From: Flavobacteriales bacterium
Lineage (GTDB): Bacteria > Bacteroidota > Bacteroidia > Flavobacteriales_F > PHOS-HE28
Assembly (NCBI GenBank): GCA_016788295.1
Contig: JAEUSY010000056.1
Coordinates: 1-50,746, forward strand
Direction: 5' to 3'
Length of the DNA stretch: 50,746 nucleotides
Shown: one piece after another, positions 32,991 through 42,210 of the stretch
How the letters are laid out: every line of letters starts with the position of its first letter
Numbering within the stretch: position 1 is the first letter of the stretch
Made by a program: the position numbers and the translations under genes
Notes under the pieces: generated by a model
Seen by the model: only the letters and a program-made list of their open reading frames with translations
The model's database searches: none
Told to the model about the DNA's origin: nothing

Positions 32991-33031
32991 TTCGTTTTTT
33001 CCGGCACCTCCATTCCCGTGCGGATCCTCCC

Positions 33032-33039
33032 GACATTTG
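33032..33039 (+). promoter_or_regulatory. Putative -7 box 4 nt before the DUF58 start codon
   Basis: GACATTTG, then TACG and the ATG at 33044; the transcript would begin at about the AUG. One base from TAnnTTTG. Confidence 0.42.
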
Positions 33040-33043
33040 TACG

Positions 33044-33967
33044 ATGCCCATCGAGCAGAAACATATCCAGGCCCTGAGCGCATTGGAGTTCAAGGCCCGG
33101 CAGGTGGTTGAGGGCTTTCTGGCCGGCCTGCACAAGAGCCCCTTCCATGGGTTCAGCGTGGAGTTCGCCGAGCACCGGGCGTACAACCCCGGCGAAAGCA
33201 CGCGACACATCGACTGGAAGCTCTACGCCCGCACCGACAAGCTCTTCATTAAACGCTACGAGGAAGAGACCAACCTGCGCTGCGAACTGGTGGTGGATAC
33301 TTCCAGCTCCATGTATTTCCCGGAAAAGGAAGCGCGCAGCGAATTCAACAAGGTGGAGTTCGCCGTGCATGCCGCAGCGGCTTTCATCCAGCTGTTGCGC
33401 AAACAGCGCGATGCCGTGGGACTCACCGTGTTCAGTGACCAGGTGACCGTGGCCGAGGCTGCGCGCAGCAACGCCGTACACCTGCGCCATCTCACCCAGC
33501 ATCTGGAAGGCCTACTGGCCACCAACGCCCCTGCCCGGGGCAAAGGCACCAGCGTGGTGGAGGCCCTGCACGACATAGCTCGAAGAGCGCACCGCCGCAG
33601 CTTGGTGGTGGTGCTCAGCGACATGTTCGACAGCGCCGATCGCGAGGATGCCGTGTTCGATGCCCTGCAACATCTGCGCTTCAACAAGCACGACATCATC
33701 CTCTTCCACGTGGTGGACCGGCGCCACGAACTGGACCTTGACCTGCAGGACCGTCCCTACACCTTCGTGGATGTGGAAAGCGGCCAGGAAGTGAAGGCCC
33801 ACCCAAGCGAAGTGCGCGAGGCTTACAAGGCCGCCGTGGCCGAACGCTGGCACCGCCTTAAGCTCAAGTGCGGCCAGTACCGCATCGACCTCGTGGAGGC
33901 CGACATCAACGCCGGGTTCGGGCCAGTGCTATTGGAGTTCCTGACCAAGCGGGCGCGGATGTATTGA
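33044..33967 (+). CDS. DUF58-domain protein (VWA-like)
   Basis: 307 residues. Starts MPIEQKHIQALSALEFKARQ; the DUF58 region is marked by SVEFAEHRAYNPGESTRHID and WKLYARTDKLFIKRYEEETN. A DxSxS metal-site-like motif (VVDTSSSMYFPEKEARSEFN) near residue 85 suggests a von Willebrand A-like fold, without a transmembrane helix, unlike BatA/BatB-type partners. DUF58 proteins usually act with MoxR ATPases in protein assembly or maturation, but no moxR gene is nearby in this window. It ends 132 nt before the CcmF-like gene, with a GATCTTTG box in between. Confidence 0.9.
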   Translation: MPIEQKHIQALSALEFKARQVVEGFLAGLHKSPFHGFSVEFAEHRAYNPGESTRHIDWKLYARTDKLFIKRYEEETNLRCELVVDTSSSMYFPEKEARSEFNKVEFAVHAAAAFIQLLRKQRDAVGLTVFSDQVTVAEAARSNAVHLRHLTQHLEGLLATNAPARGKGTSVVEALHDIARRAHRRSLVVVLSDMFDSADREDAVFDALQHLRFNKHDIILFHVVDRRHELDLDLQDRPYTFVDVESGQEVKAHPSEVREAYKAAVAERWHRLKLKCGQYRIDLVEADINAGFGPVLLEFLTKRARMY

Positions 33968-34004
33968 CCCGCTCGTGGTCGGTCGGGCCTGTCGGGCTAC
34001 TGCC

Positions 34005-34012
34005 GATCTTTG
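34005..34012 (+). promoter_or_regulatory. Putative -7 box for the CcmF-like gene
   Basis: GATCTTTG, one base from TAnnTTTG, 87 nt before the ATG at 34100. The same GATCTTTGCGCCC sequence precedes the Ig/PKD protein gene at 42041 on the opposite strand. Confidence 0.42.
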
Positions 34013-34099
34013 CGCCCGTTCCCGAACAGACCGCGGTCCATCGCGGTTCGTTCATCAGTTCGCCCACTCACAACACCGAACAGGCCACGCGCCTGAACC

Positions 34100-36937
34100 A
34101 TGGCATCCATCGAACATCTCGGCGAGCACGCTTGGGCCGGCACCCTTGGCCACGTGTTCACCTCCCTTTCCCTCACCGGCGCCCTGCTGGCCTTGGTGGC
34201 CTATTTCCTGGCCACCCAACGCAAGGACACCAACTGGCTTTCACTGGGCCGACTGGCCTTCAGGCTGCACACCGCTGCCGTGCTGGGCATCGTGGTGCTG
34301 CTCTTCATCATGCTGTTCAACCACTGGTTCGAGTTCGACTACGTGTGGAAGCACAGCAACCGGGCCATGCCCATGAAGTACATCCTCTCCTGCTTCTGGG
34401 AGGGGCAGGAAGGCTCGTTCCTGCTTTGGACCTTTTGGCATGTGCTCATCGGCAACATCCTGATCGCCCGTGCGAAGGACTGGGAGGCCCCGGTGATGAC
34501 GGTGTTCGCGCTGGTGCAGGTGTTCCTCGCAGTAATGATCCTGGGGTTGTACATCGGCGATGTGCGCATTGGCAGCAGCCCCTTCCTCCTGATCCGGGAA
34601 GTGAGCGACAACATCGGTCTGCCCTGGACCGCCCTGCCCGACTACCTGACGCGCATTCCCGAGTTCGCCGATGGTCGCGGCCTCAACCCACTGCTGCAGA
34701 ACTACTGGATGGTGATCCACCCGCCCACCCTGTTCCTGGGCTTCGCAGCCACCTTGGTACCCTTCGCGTACGCCATTTCCGGGCTATGGACCGATCGCAA
34801 GCGCGAATGGATGGAGCCGGCACTGTCGTGGACCTTCTTCGGTGTGATGGTGCTGGGAACGGGCATCCTGATGGGCGGTGCATGGGCCTACGAGGCCTTG
34901 AGCTTCGGTGGCTTCTGGGCCTGGGACCCGGTTGAGAACGCGTCGCTGGTGCCGTGGCTGACACTCGTGGGCGCCGGCCACCTCATGCTCGTGAACAAGC
35001 GCAAGGAGACCTCGCTCTTCAGCGCGTTGCTGCTCACCCTGGTCACCTTCATCCTGGTGCTGTACAGCACCTTCCTCACGCGCAGTGGCGTGCTGGGCGA
35101 TACCAGCGTACACAGCTTCACCGGTGATGGCATGCTGCCGGGCCTGCTCATCTTCCTGCTCTTCTTCATCGGGCTCAGCATCTTCCTGTTGATCCCGGAC
35201 AAGGGTCAGCGCCGCTTCTATGGGCTGATCTCCCTGGCACTGTTGGCCATTGGTGTGCTGCTGGAAATGCAGGTGGCGGCCATCATCCTTTACGGTGCCA
35301 TTTCGCTGGGCATGTTGCTGAAAGCCTACCTGCGCGGTTTCAACAGCAAGGGACCCGAAGAGGCCCTTTGGTCGCGGGAGTTCTGGCTCTTCATCGGTTC
35401 GTTGGTGCTGCTGATCAGCGCGGTACAGATCACCTTCAGCACGAGCATCCCCGTGGTGAACCTGCTGCTTGAGCCCTTCGGCAACCTCTTCTCCAAGCTG
35501 GCCGAACAGACAGGCAGCACCTTCTTCAGCGGCTTGGCCGAAGCGCGATTTGCCCCGCCCGGCGATGCCATACAGCACTACAACAAATGGCAACTGCCGT
35601 TCGCGTTCATCACCGCCATGCTGGTCTCCTTCACGCAATACCTGCGCTGGAAGGACAGCGACATGAAGAAGTTCCGCCAGCAGATCCTGGTCTCGTTCAT
35701 TGTTGCGGTGATGATCACCGCGCTGGCCGTGTGGGCGCTGGACTACAAGTTGGCCGAGCTGCACTGGGGTGCCCTGCTCTTCGCCACGGTGTTCGCTGCG
35801 GTGGCCAATGCAGCGTACATCAAAGTGGTGTTGAAAGGCAGTTTGAAGAACGCCGGACCCTCCGTGGCGCACGTAGGCTTCGCGATGGTGCTGCTGGGCG
35901 CCTTGGTGAGCACCAGCAGGCAGAACGAGGTGAGCCGCAACACCCGCAACATGGACCTGCGGTTCCTGAACGAAGCCTTCAACAACAACGCGGACATCCT
36001 CCTCTACAAGGGGGACACCGTGCTGATGGGCGACCACTATGTGCACTACCGCCAGAAGCGACAGGACGGGGCGAACCTGGTCTACGACATGGACTATTTC
36101 GCTGTGGCACCGCGCGACTACCGGACCGGCGATACCGTGCGTGTGGGCGACATGCTCTTCCGTGCGCGCAACGACCACCGCGCCACCAAGTTCTTCCTGC
36201 AGGACCAACCGGAACACTGGGATGCCTTGGAAGGATTCAGCCTGCGCGCCCTCTGGCACGCCACCGAGTGGACACCATCGCGTGCCGGTGAACCGGTCTT
36301 TGCACTGGCCCCCTTCGTGCAGATCAACCCGCGCTTCGGCAACGTGGCCGAGCCCAGCACACGCCACTGGCTACAACGCGACCTGTACACCCATGTGCGC
36401 TACGCCGACCTGGCCATGGCCAGCGACACCGCCGACGATGCCTGGATGCCCGACAGGCTCTACGAAAAGCAGGAAGGCGATACCATCATCACCCCCACCG
36501 CCATTGTGATCATTGACAGCGTGTACACCGTACGCGACAGCGTGACGCTGAAGATGCTCGGCGACCGGTTCCAGGTGTACGCGGCCAAGTTGCGCGTGCG
36601 CGACCTCTACCAGCGCGACCGTTGGTTCGATGCGCGCCCCATGGTGATCTACAGCAACGGCGAAGTGGTGGCCGGTAAGGCAGCAGAGATCGCCCCGCTG
36701 CGCATCAAGTACGGACTTGCCAGTGTTGACCAGGCCAATGCCCCTGCAGTGGAAGGCAGCAGGCCCGCTGGCCCGATCAAGGTGGGCATGAACGTGGCCG
36801 AGGCCGAGTTCGTGGTGATGCAGGCCATCGTGTTCCCGGGCATCAATATCCTGTGGATCGGGTGCGTGCTGCTGGCCTTGGGCAGCGGCATGGCGGTTTG
36901 GCAGCGGGTGCGCAGAAAGCCTGCAAAAGACCTCTGA
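34100..36937 (+). CDS. CcmF/CcsA-type cytochrome c biogenesis protein
   Basis: 945 residues, longer than E. coli CcmF (647), with many transmembrane segments. The tryptophan-rich heme-handling motif is intact (WAYEALSFGGFWAWDPVENA) near residue 267-285, and flanking regions match (WEGQEGSFLLWTFWHVLIGN; YWMVIHPPTLFLGFAATLVP). The extra C-terminal part (about 600-920) is a periplasmic or cytoplasmic soluble extension (RNMDLRFLNEAFNNNADILL) ending in a final membrane helix (NILWIGCVLLALGSGMAVW). It would load heme onto apocytochromes c in the periplasm. CcmE or CcmH genes are not visible nearby. It is not clearly in an operon. Confidence 0.93.
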   Translation: MASIEHLGEHAWAGTLGHVFTSLSLTGALLALVAYFLATQRKDTNWLSLGRLAFRLHTAAVLGIVVLLFIMLFNHWFEFDYVWKHSNRAMPMKYILSCFWEGQEGSFLLWTFWHVLIGNILIARAKDWEAPVMTVFALVQVFLAVMILGLYIGDVRIGSSPFLLIREVSDNIGLPWTALPDYLTRIPEFADGRGLNPLLQNYWMVIHPPTLFLGFAATLVPFAYAISGLWTDRKREWMEPALSWTFFGVMVLGTGILMGGAWAYEALSFGGFWAWDPVENASLVPWLTLVGAGHLMLVNKRKETSLFSALLLTLVTFILVLYSTFLTRSGVLGDTSVHSFTGDGMLPGLLIFLLFFIGLSIFLLIPDKGQRRFYGLISLALLAIGVLLEMQVAAIILYGAISLGMLLKAYLRGFNSKGPEEALWSREFWLFIGSLVLLISAVQITFSTSIPVVNLLLEPFGNLFSKLAEQTGSTFFSGLAEARFAPPGDAIQHYNKWQLPFAFITAMLVSFTQYLRWKDSDMKKFRQQILVSFIVAVMITALAVWALDYKLAELHWGALLFATVFAAVANAAYIKVVLKGSLKNAGPSVAHVGFAMVLLGALVSTSRQNEVSRNTRNMDLRFLNEAFNNNADILLYKGDTVLMGDHYVHYRQKRQDGANLVYDMDYFAVAPRDYRTGDTVRVGDMLFRARNDHRATKFFLQDQPEHWDALEGFSLRALWHATEWTPSRAGEPVFALAPFVQINPRFGNVAEPSTRHWLQRDLYTHVRYADLAMASDTADDAWMPDRLYEKQEGDTIITPTAIVIIDSVYTVRDSVTLKMLGDRFQVYAAKLRVRDLYQRDRWFDARPMVIYSNGEVVAGKAAEIAPLRIKYGLASVDQANAPAVEGSRPAGPIKVGMNVAEAEFVVMQAIVFPGINILWIGCVLLALGSGMAVWQRVRRKPAKDL

Positions 36938-36975
36938 GCGGAACCGCTCTGAAGGAACTGCGATAAGATCAACCC

Positions 36976-36983
36976 GACCTTTG
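36976..36983 (+). promoter_or_regulatory. Putative -7 box 4 nt before the DUF2520 start codon
   Basis: GACCTTTG, then CACC and ATG at 36988. Promoter of the four-gene operon DUF2520-kdsC-ubiA-maf. One base from TAnnTTTG. Confidence 0.48.
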
Positions 36984-36987
36984 CACC

Positions 36988-37779
36988 ATGTCCTCCTCCC
37001 CTCGCATACTGCTCATCGGCACCGGCCGAATGGCCTATCAACTCGGTCACTCCCTGCTGCAGCAAAAGGCTGACCTGGTGGGCGTGGCCGGGCGCAACAC
37101 CACGGCCCTGAAAGCCCTCGCGCGCTTCCTTGACCGCCGCGCCTATGCCTTGAACGACCCACTGCCCAAGGCCGACCTGATCCTGCTCGCCGTGAGCGAC
37201 GATGCCATTGCCGAAGTGGCCGCCGCATTGCCGACCACCGATGCCGTGGTGGCGCACACCGCGGGTGCCAAGGACATGGACGTGTTGGCGCCCCACGCAC
37301 ACCGAGGGGTGTTGTGGCCCATCCAGAGCCTGAGCCACGGCGCACCGGTGGACATGCGCGAGGTGCCGATCGTGGTGGACGGCAACGATGAACGAGCGCT
37401 CGGCATGCTGGACGAGCTGGCGCGCCGACTGAGCGACAGTGTGCTACAATTGCCTCATGCACGCAGGCAGCACATCCATTTGGCCGCAGTACTGGCGAGC
37501 AACTTCCCGGTATTTTTGCTGGGTGAGGCGCGCCGCCTGTTGCGCGAGCAGCAGCTGCCGCCCGACCTGTTGATGCCCCTGTGGCGCATGACCGCCGCCA
37601 AGGCTGCGGCCATTGGTCCGGCAGAAGCACTTACCGGCCCGGCACGGCGTGGTGATCTGGAGACCATCCAAAAGCACCTCGATCTGTTAACACCCGAGTC
37701 CGATCTTCGCCGCGCTTACGACCTGCTGAGCGAGCTGATCCTGCACGCCCACGGCCACCGCGAGCCCTCCGGCAAATGA
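36988..37779 (+). CDS. Rossmann-fold and DUF2520 domain protein
   Basis: 263 residues. N-terminal Rossmann fold with LLIGTGRMAYQLGHSL and further residues of an NAD(P)-binding fold (DLILLAVSDDAIAEVA). C-terminal DUF2520 helical domain (SNFPVFLLGEARRLLREQQL, PAEALTGPARRGDLETIQKH). The family is related to ProC-type and 6-phosphogluconate dehydrogenase-like reductases; the substrate is unknown. The stop overlaps the kdsC ATG by four bases (37776-37779), so it is translationally coupled to it. Confidence 0.9.
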   Translation: MSSSPRILLIGTGRMAYQLGHSLLQQKADLVGVAGRNTTALKALARFLDRRAYALNDPLPKADLILLAVSDDAIAEVAAALPTTDAVVAHTAGAKDMDVLAPHAHRGVLWPIQSLSHGAPVDMREVPIVVDGNDERALGMLDELARRLSDSVLQLPHARRQHIHLAAVLASNFPVFLLGEARRLLREQQLPPDLLMPLWRMTAAKAAAIGPAEALTGPARRGDLETIQKHLDLLTPESDLRRAYDLLSELILHAHGHREPSGK

Positions 37780-38300
37780 CCGACAAGACCTACAAGGAAA
37801 AGCTTGCCGCGCTGGACACCTTCCTGTTCGATGTGGACGGAGTGTTCACCGACAACCGCGTGCTGCTCTATCCCGGTATCGACCCGGTGCGCACCTTCTA
37901 CACCCGCGATGCCTATGCCGTGCAACATGCGGTGAAGGAAGGCCTGCGGATCATCATCATCACCGGGGGGCGCTCGCAAGGTGTGCTGGACAGCTTCAAC
38001 CGGCTGGGGGTGAATGAAGTGTACATGGCCACCTCCAACAAGCTGGAACTGTTCGAGCGGTTGGTAAAGGATGGATTGGAACCTTCCACCACCTCCTATA
38101 TGGGCGACGACATCCCCGATATGCGGGTGATGCAGCGTGTGGCCTTCCCCTGCTGTCCGGCCGATGCCGCCGAGGAGATCAAAGGCATCAGCGCCCTCGT
38201 GAGCCGCCATGCCGGAGGCGCAGGTTGCGTGCGCGACCTGCTTGAACAGACGCTGAAGGTGAAGGGCAAGTGGATGACCGATGGCGCGCATACCTGGTGA
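37776..38300 (+). CDS. kdsC: KdsC-type HAD phosphatase (3-deoxy-D-manno-octulosonate 8-phosphate phosphatase)
   Basis: 174 residues, the size of KdsC. HAD motif I FDVDGVFTDNRV with Asp19 and Asp21, motif II ITGGRSQG, and motif IV MGDDIPDMRVM. KdsC removes phosphate from Kdo-8-P in lipopolysaccharide inner-core synthesis, in the cytoplasm. No kdsA or kdsD is nearby, so the assignment rests on family size and motifs; related C0-type HAD phosphatases with other substrates exist. Overlaps the DUF2520 gene and is followed by a 3-nt gap to ubiA. Confidence 0.88.
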   Translation: MTDKTYKEKLAALDTFLFDVDGVFTDNRVLLYPGIDPVRTFYTRDAYAVQHAVKEGLRIIIITGGRSQGVLDSFNRLGVNEVYMATSNKLELFERLVKDGLEPSTTSYMGDDIPDMRVMQRVAFPCCPADAAEEIKGISALVSRHAGGAGCVRDLLEQTLKVKGKWMTDGAHTW

Positions 38301-38303
38301 ACC

Positions 38304-39332
38304 ATGCTGGCCTTCCTACGCCTCACCCGTCCGGTCAACCTGCTGATCATCGCCATCACCATGGTGCTCATGCGCTACGGGGTGATCACGGGTATCATGG
38401 AACGCGGCATCGCCAAGTTCATCGCGGAACTGGATGTTCCAGTGACGCGCGCTGAGCTTGCACTACCTGACGGATTCGGACCACAACTGCCGCTGTACCT
38501 GTTCATCCTGTTGGTGCTCAGCACCGTGCTGATCGCTGCTGGTGGCAACGTGATAAACGACTACTTCGATACCCGCATAGACCGGGTGAACAAGCCGGAC
38601 GACGTGATCGTGGGGCGCAGTGTGAAACGCAGGGTGGCCATGACCGGGCACCTCACCCTAAGTGGCCTGGGTCTGTTGATCGGCGTGTTCGTGGCGTGGC
38701 GTGCAGGCATGCCCCAGTGGGCCCTGATCCCGGCCTTCAGCATTGGCGCGCTCTGGACCTACAGCACCACCTTCAAGCGCCAACTGATCATCGGCAATGG
38801 ACTGGTGGCCACGCTCACGGCGCTGGTGCCACTTACTGTTGGCCTGTACGAACTGCCCCTGCTGAAACGCGCATTCGCCACACCACAAGTGGTAGCCTTG
38901 CCCGATGGCACGCAGTACGAAATGGAGCCCGTGCTACCGGAGTTCTGGTATTGGATCCTGGGCTACGCGGCCTTCGCGTTCATGAGCACACTGGTGCGCG
39001 AACTGCAGAAGGACATGGCCGACGTGAAAGGCGACGAAGCGGAAGGTTGTCGCACCATCCCGATCGTGTGGGGCATGCGCTGGGCGAAGGGGATCGCCCT
39101 CTTCCACTTCGCTATCATCATCATCGGGCTGTTGCTCGTGCGCGCCTGGTTGCCGGATCATCGCCTGACATATTGGTATATCGGCATCGGCATCATCGGG
39201 CCGCTGCTGCTTTCGGCCGGTTTCACCTACATCGCCGTTTCGCGCAGGGAACATGTAACGGCCGGGAACATCATGAAGCTCGCCATGCTCATGGCCATCG
39301 GATACACCCTCATCATTCCCGCGTTGCCATGA
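38304..39332 (+). CDS. UbiA-family prenyltransferase (geranylgeranylglycerol-phosphate type possible)
   Basis: 342 residues with about eight membrane segments. The first Asp-rich motif NVINDYFDTRIDRVNKPD and the second ELQKDMADVKGDEAEG are both intact; they bind Mg2+ and prenyl diphosphate. Members transfer prenyl chains to aromatic or glyceryl acceptors in the inner membrane. A long extension before the second motif (about 190-215) and the short spacing upstream are typical of the GGGP synthase-like or MenA-like subgroups in Bacteroidota; I cannot decide between them. The stop overlaps the maf ATG by four bases (39329-39332). Confidence 0.88.
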   Translation: MLAFLRLTRPVNLLIIAITMVLMRYGVITGIMERGIAKFIAELDVPVTRAELALPDGFGPQLPLYLFILLVLSTVLIAAGGNVINDYFDTRIDRVNKPDDVIVGRSVKRRVAMTGHLTLSGLGLLIGVFVAWRAGMPQWALIPAFSIGALWTYSTTFKRQLIIGNGLVATLTALVPLTVGLYELPLLKRAFATPQVVALPDGTQYEMEPVLPEFWYWILGYAAFAFMSTLVRELQKDMADVKGDEAEGCRTIPIVWGMRWAKGIALFHFAIIIIGLLLVRAWLPDHRLTYWYIGIGIIGPLLLSAGFTYIAVSRREHVTAGNIMKLAMLMAIGYTLIIPALP

Positions 39333-39922
39333 GCCAACCTCCCTTGTACCCTTGGCGACTGGTGCTGGCATCCGCTTCACCTCGGCGCAGGCAGCTTCTT
39401 CAGGGGCTCGACCTTCCGGTGGAGATCACCAGCGTGGACGTGGACGAGACCCCGCCCACCGGTGTACCCGACGACCAAGTGGCCGAGCTGATCGCCGTAT
39501 GCAAGGCCGATGCGTGGGCCGGCACCCTTCAACCCGACCAGGTACTGATCACCGCCGACACCACCGTGGTGCTCGAAGGCCACCTGCTGAACAAGCCCGA
39601 GAACGCCGCCGATGCGCGCCGCATGCTGGGATTGCTCTCTGGTAATACGCACCGCGTGGTCACCGGGGTGTGCATGCGCTCACCGCACCACCGCATCCAG
39701 TTCGCCGATGTGGCCCACGTGCGCTTCGCCACTTTGAGCGAGGCCGAGATCGCCTACTACGTGGACCGTTATGCGCCCATGGACAAGGCCGGTGCCTACG
39801 GTGTGCAGGACTGGATCGGCTATGTGGGCGTGGAACGGATCGAAGGCAGCTTCTACACCGTGATGGGGCTGCCCATGCACCGCATCCACGCAGCACTGCG
39901 CCAGTGGCCCTTGCCGGCCTGA
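39329..39922 (+). CDS. maf: Maf-family nucleotide pyrophosphatase
   Basis: 197 residues. Starts MSQPPLYPWRLVLASASPRR with the signature SASPRRRQLL near residue 15-24, followed by VLITADTTVV, NKPENAADARRML and YGVQDWIGYVGVERIEGSFY, all typical of Maf/YceF enzymes that hydrolyse non-canonical or canonical NTPs to monophosphates to prevent misincorporation. Cytoplasmic. Last gene of the operon with DUF2520, kdsC and ubiA, converging on the Ig/PKD gene with only ten bases between the stops. Confidence 0.92.
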   Translation: MSQPPLYPWRLVLASASPRRRQLLQGLDLPVEITSVDVDETPPTGVPDDQVAELIAVCKADAWAGTLQPDQVLITADTTVVLEGHLLNKPENAADARRMLGLLSGNTHRVVTGVCMRSPHHRIQFADVAHVRFATLSEAEIAYYVDRYAPMDKAGAYGVQDWIGYVGVERIEGSFYTVMGLPMHRIHAALRQWPLPA

Positions 39923-39932
39923 CCTGCAGCTA

Positions 39933-42041
39933 TCAGCGCAGCAGCGTCACCGTGCCGTTCAGGTCGTAGCGCTTGCCATCGGCACCGTTCGCCTTCAGCA
40001 CATAGAAGTAGGTGCCATCGGGCACGTTCTCGCCGGACGGCGTGCGGCCATCCCACTCCTGCCCCACGCGTTGTATGCGGCCCACCAGCTGGCCCCAGCG
40101 GTTCATGATCTCCATGTCCACCGAGGTGATGCCCACATAGATCAGGCCGAAGAGGTCGTTGTGCCCATCGCCATTGGGGCTGAAGACATTGGGCACCGTT
40201 AGCTCACTGGCCTCCACAGGCTCGCCGAGCACCGTGATGGTGGACTGCGCGGTGACCGAGCAACCCGAAGCCGTGACCGTGAGCACCACTGGGTACACGC
40301 CGGGCGAGAGGTAGGTGTGCGATGGTGATGTCGCGCTACTGCCCTGGCCATCGCCAAAAGTCCATGCGTGTTCGGCACCGGAGGGCGTGCTCTGGCTTTG
40401 GAACGAGACCGGCAACGGCGCCGTGCCGCTGGTTACCGAACTGGTGAAAGCGGCATCAACGTCCACCTCGGTGACCACGACCTGCGCCACATCGGTGCCG
40501 CATCCGTTATCGACCGTAACGCTGTACGTACCGCCAGCGCTTACCGTGATGGAGGCCGTGGTGGCCCCATTGCTCCACAAGTAGGAAGGACCGCCTGTGG
40601 CCGTGAGCACCGTGCTCTCACCGGGGCAAATGGTGGTATTCCCGGTAATGCCCGCCACCGGACCCGGCAGCTCGGTCACGTCCACAGAGGCACTGGCCGT
40701 ACCGCAGGAATTCGTGCCCACCACGGAATACGTACCTGGCTCGGTGACCGTGATGGATACCGAAGTGGCCGAGGTGCTCCACACGAACGTATCCGCACCG
40801 CTGGCCGTGAGCAAACTGCTGCCACCTGGACAAATGGCCAACTGGCCGAAGATGGCCACCGTGGGGCCGGGCGAAGAAGCGACGTCAACCGAGGCCGTGG
40901 CACTTCCACAAGCTCCAGTGCCCAACACCGAATAGCTGCCGGGCTGCGTTACCGTGATGCTCGTGGTGGTCTGCTGCGTGTTCCAGAAGTAGCTATCGGC
41001 CCCGCTGGCAGTGAGCACCAGGCTCTCTCCCGGACAAATGGCCAAGGGTCCGTTGGCGGTGATGGTCACCACCGGGGCGTTGCCCGTGGGCAGGCTGATG
41101 GTCGCACAAACGGGATCGGCGCACTGGCCCTGTCCACACACCTGCAGCACCACATTGCCCACATCACCGGGCCCCGGGGTGTACGTGGTGGTGGCCTCAT
41201 TGGGGTCACTGAAGGTGCCCGTACCGCCCGTCCACTGTAATTGGGAGATATCGCCCTGTGTGATCGCGGCCAACGTTACGGTGCCGCCATCGCACAGGCT
41301 ACCGGCCACTTGCTGCACCTCCACGGACAAAGGGATCACAGGGGCTTGGCAACCGGTGTTCACGTAAGTGGCCACAGGCACGCCCGGCCAGGAGAATTCC
41401 GCCGTGGCGCCATCGTTGATCGCAGAGGTTCCGCCATACAGGCCGTTGACGTTCACCAGCAACTGCCGGTCGTAGGTGGCCGAATCGGAACAACTGGTGG
41501 GCAGATAGGTAAGGATCAACGTACGCAATGACTCACCGCCACTGGGCGCCGAAACCTCGGTATTGCCGTTGTTCTGGTTGGCGAAATGGCCGGCCGTGTT
41601 GCCCGCTGCTTGGAACACGATGTACAGGGTATCGCCCAGGTTGGCGAACGAATTGGCCGCCGTGCACATGGCCGAACTGGTCACCATCAACACGGGACTG
41701 CCCGGCGGGATGATGCCTTGGGGTGGTTCCAGCAGCCAGCCGCAGCTTTCGATGGTGGCGTTCAGCTCGGCGGTCACCTGGGCGGTCACTGCGTTCTGCT
41801 CAAGCCCGCGCCAGCTGTTGTTCGGCCAATCGGCCTCGATGTCCGTGATCGCCGTGGACTGTGGTCCCGTGCGGAAACGTACCATTTCGTTCTGTCCTTC
41901 GGAACTGCCGGGGCACAGGTCCGAGGGGTTGCAGGCATCCACCAGAATGCTTTCGATCTCCAGGCATTTGGTAGGCACTTGCGCCCAGGCCTGTGCGGCG
42001 AAAAGGAAAGCGACCGGGAGAACGAGGCGTTGCAGATCCAT
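39933..42041 (-). CDS. Large secreted Ig/PKD protein with T9SS type B sorting domain
   Basis: 702 residues. Signal peptide MDLQRLVLPVAFLFAAQAWA. An N-terminal domain of about 210 residues (CLEIESILVDACNPSDLCPG) is related to the lamin-tail-like heads of Bacteroidota gliding proteins. Three tandem repeats of about 80 residues follow, with signature AICPGESLVLTASGADSYFW, AICPGGSSLLTASGADTFVW, and TICPGESTVLTATGGPSYLW, each ending SITV.PGTYSV. A PKD domain (FQSQSTPSGAEHAWTFGDGQ) precedes the C-terminal type B sorting domain (NVFSPNGDGHNDLFGLIYVG; IMNRWGQLVGRIQ; DGTYFYVLKANGADGKRYDL). It would be exported by the T9SS and act as a surface adhesin or matrix protein. Start at the ATG (42041) preferred to a TTG at 42056. 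A GATCTTTG box lies 23 nt upstream. Confidence 0.92.
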   Translation of the reverse strand: MDLQRLVLPVAFLFAAQAWAQVPTKCLEIESILVDACNPSDLCPGSSEGQNEMVRFRTGPQSTAITDIEADWPNNSWRGLEQNAVTAQVTAELNATIESCGWLLEPPQGIIPPGSPVLMVTSSAMCTAANSFANLGDTLYIVFQAAGNTAGHFANQNNGNTEVSAPSGGESLRTLILTYLPTSCSDSATYDRQLLVNVNGLYGGTSAINDGATAEFSWPGVPVATYVNTGCQAPVIPLSVEVQQVAGSLCDGGTVTLAAITQGDISQLQWTGGTGTFSDPNEATTTYTPGPGDVGNVVLQVCGQGQCADPVCATISLPTGNAPVVTITANGPLAICPGESLVLTASGADSYFWNTQQTTTSITVTQPGSYSVLGTGACGSATASVDVASSPGPTVAIFGQLAICPGGSSLLTASGADTFVWSTSATSVSITVTEPGTYSVVGTNSCGTASASVDVTELPGPVAGITGNTTICPGESTVLTATGGPSYLWSNGATTASITVSAGGTYSVTVDNGCGTDVAQVVVTEVDVDAAFTSSVTSGTAPLPVSFQSQSTPSGAEHAWTFGDGQGSSATSPSHTYLSPGVYPVVLTVTASGCSVTAQSTITVLGEPVEASELTVPNVFSPNGDGHNDLFGLIYVGITSVDMEIMNRWGQLVGRIQRVGQEWDGRTPSGENVPDGTYFYVLKANGADGKRYDLNGTVTLLR

Positions 42042-42064
42042 GGAGGGCTCGGACAAATGGGGCG

Positions 42065-42072
42065 CAAAGATC
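42065..42072 (-). promoter_or_regulatory. Putative -7 box for the Ig/PKD gene
   Basis: GATCTTTG on the minus strand, 23 nt upstream of the ATG (42041), continuing as GATCTTTGCGCCCC, the same run as before the CcmF-like gene. Confidence 0.42.
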
Positions 42073-42165
42073 GTATGTCCTGAGCCTCAGTATGTGACCC
42101 TTGTGTAAATACCCCGGAACAAGCACGATGTTGACCACGATCAAGCCCGGAAAATATCCCTTCAA

Positions 42166-42173
42166 GACCTTTG
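42166..42173 (+). promoter_or_regulatory. Putative -7 box for the PorT-like gene
   Basis: GACCTTTG, one base from TAnnTTTG, 37 nt before the ATG at 42211. Confidence 0.4.
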
Positions 42174-42210
42174 CGCCTACCTTCATCTCCACAACCAGTA
42201 ACAGCACGCC

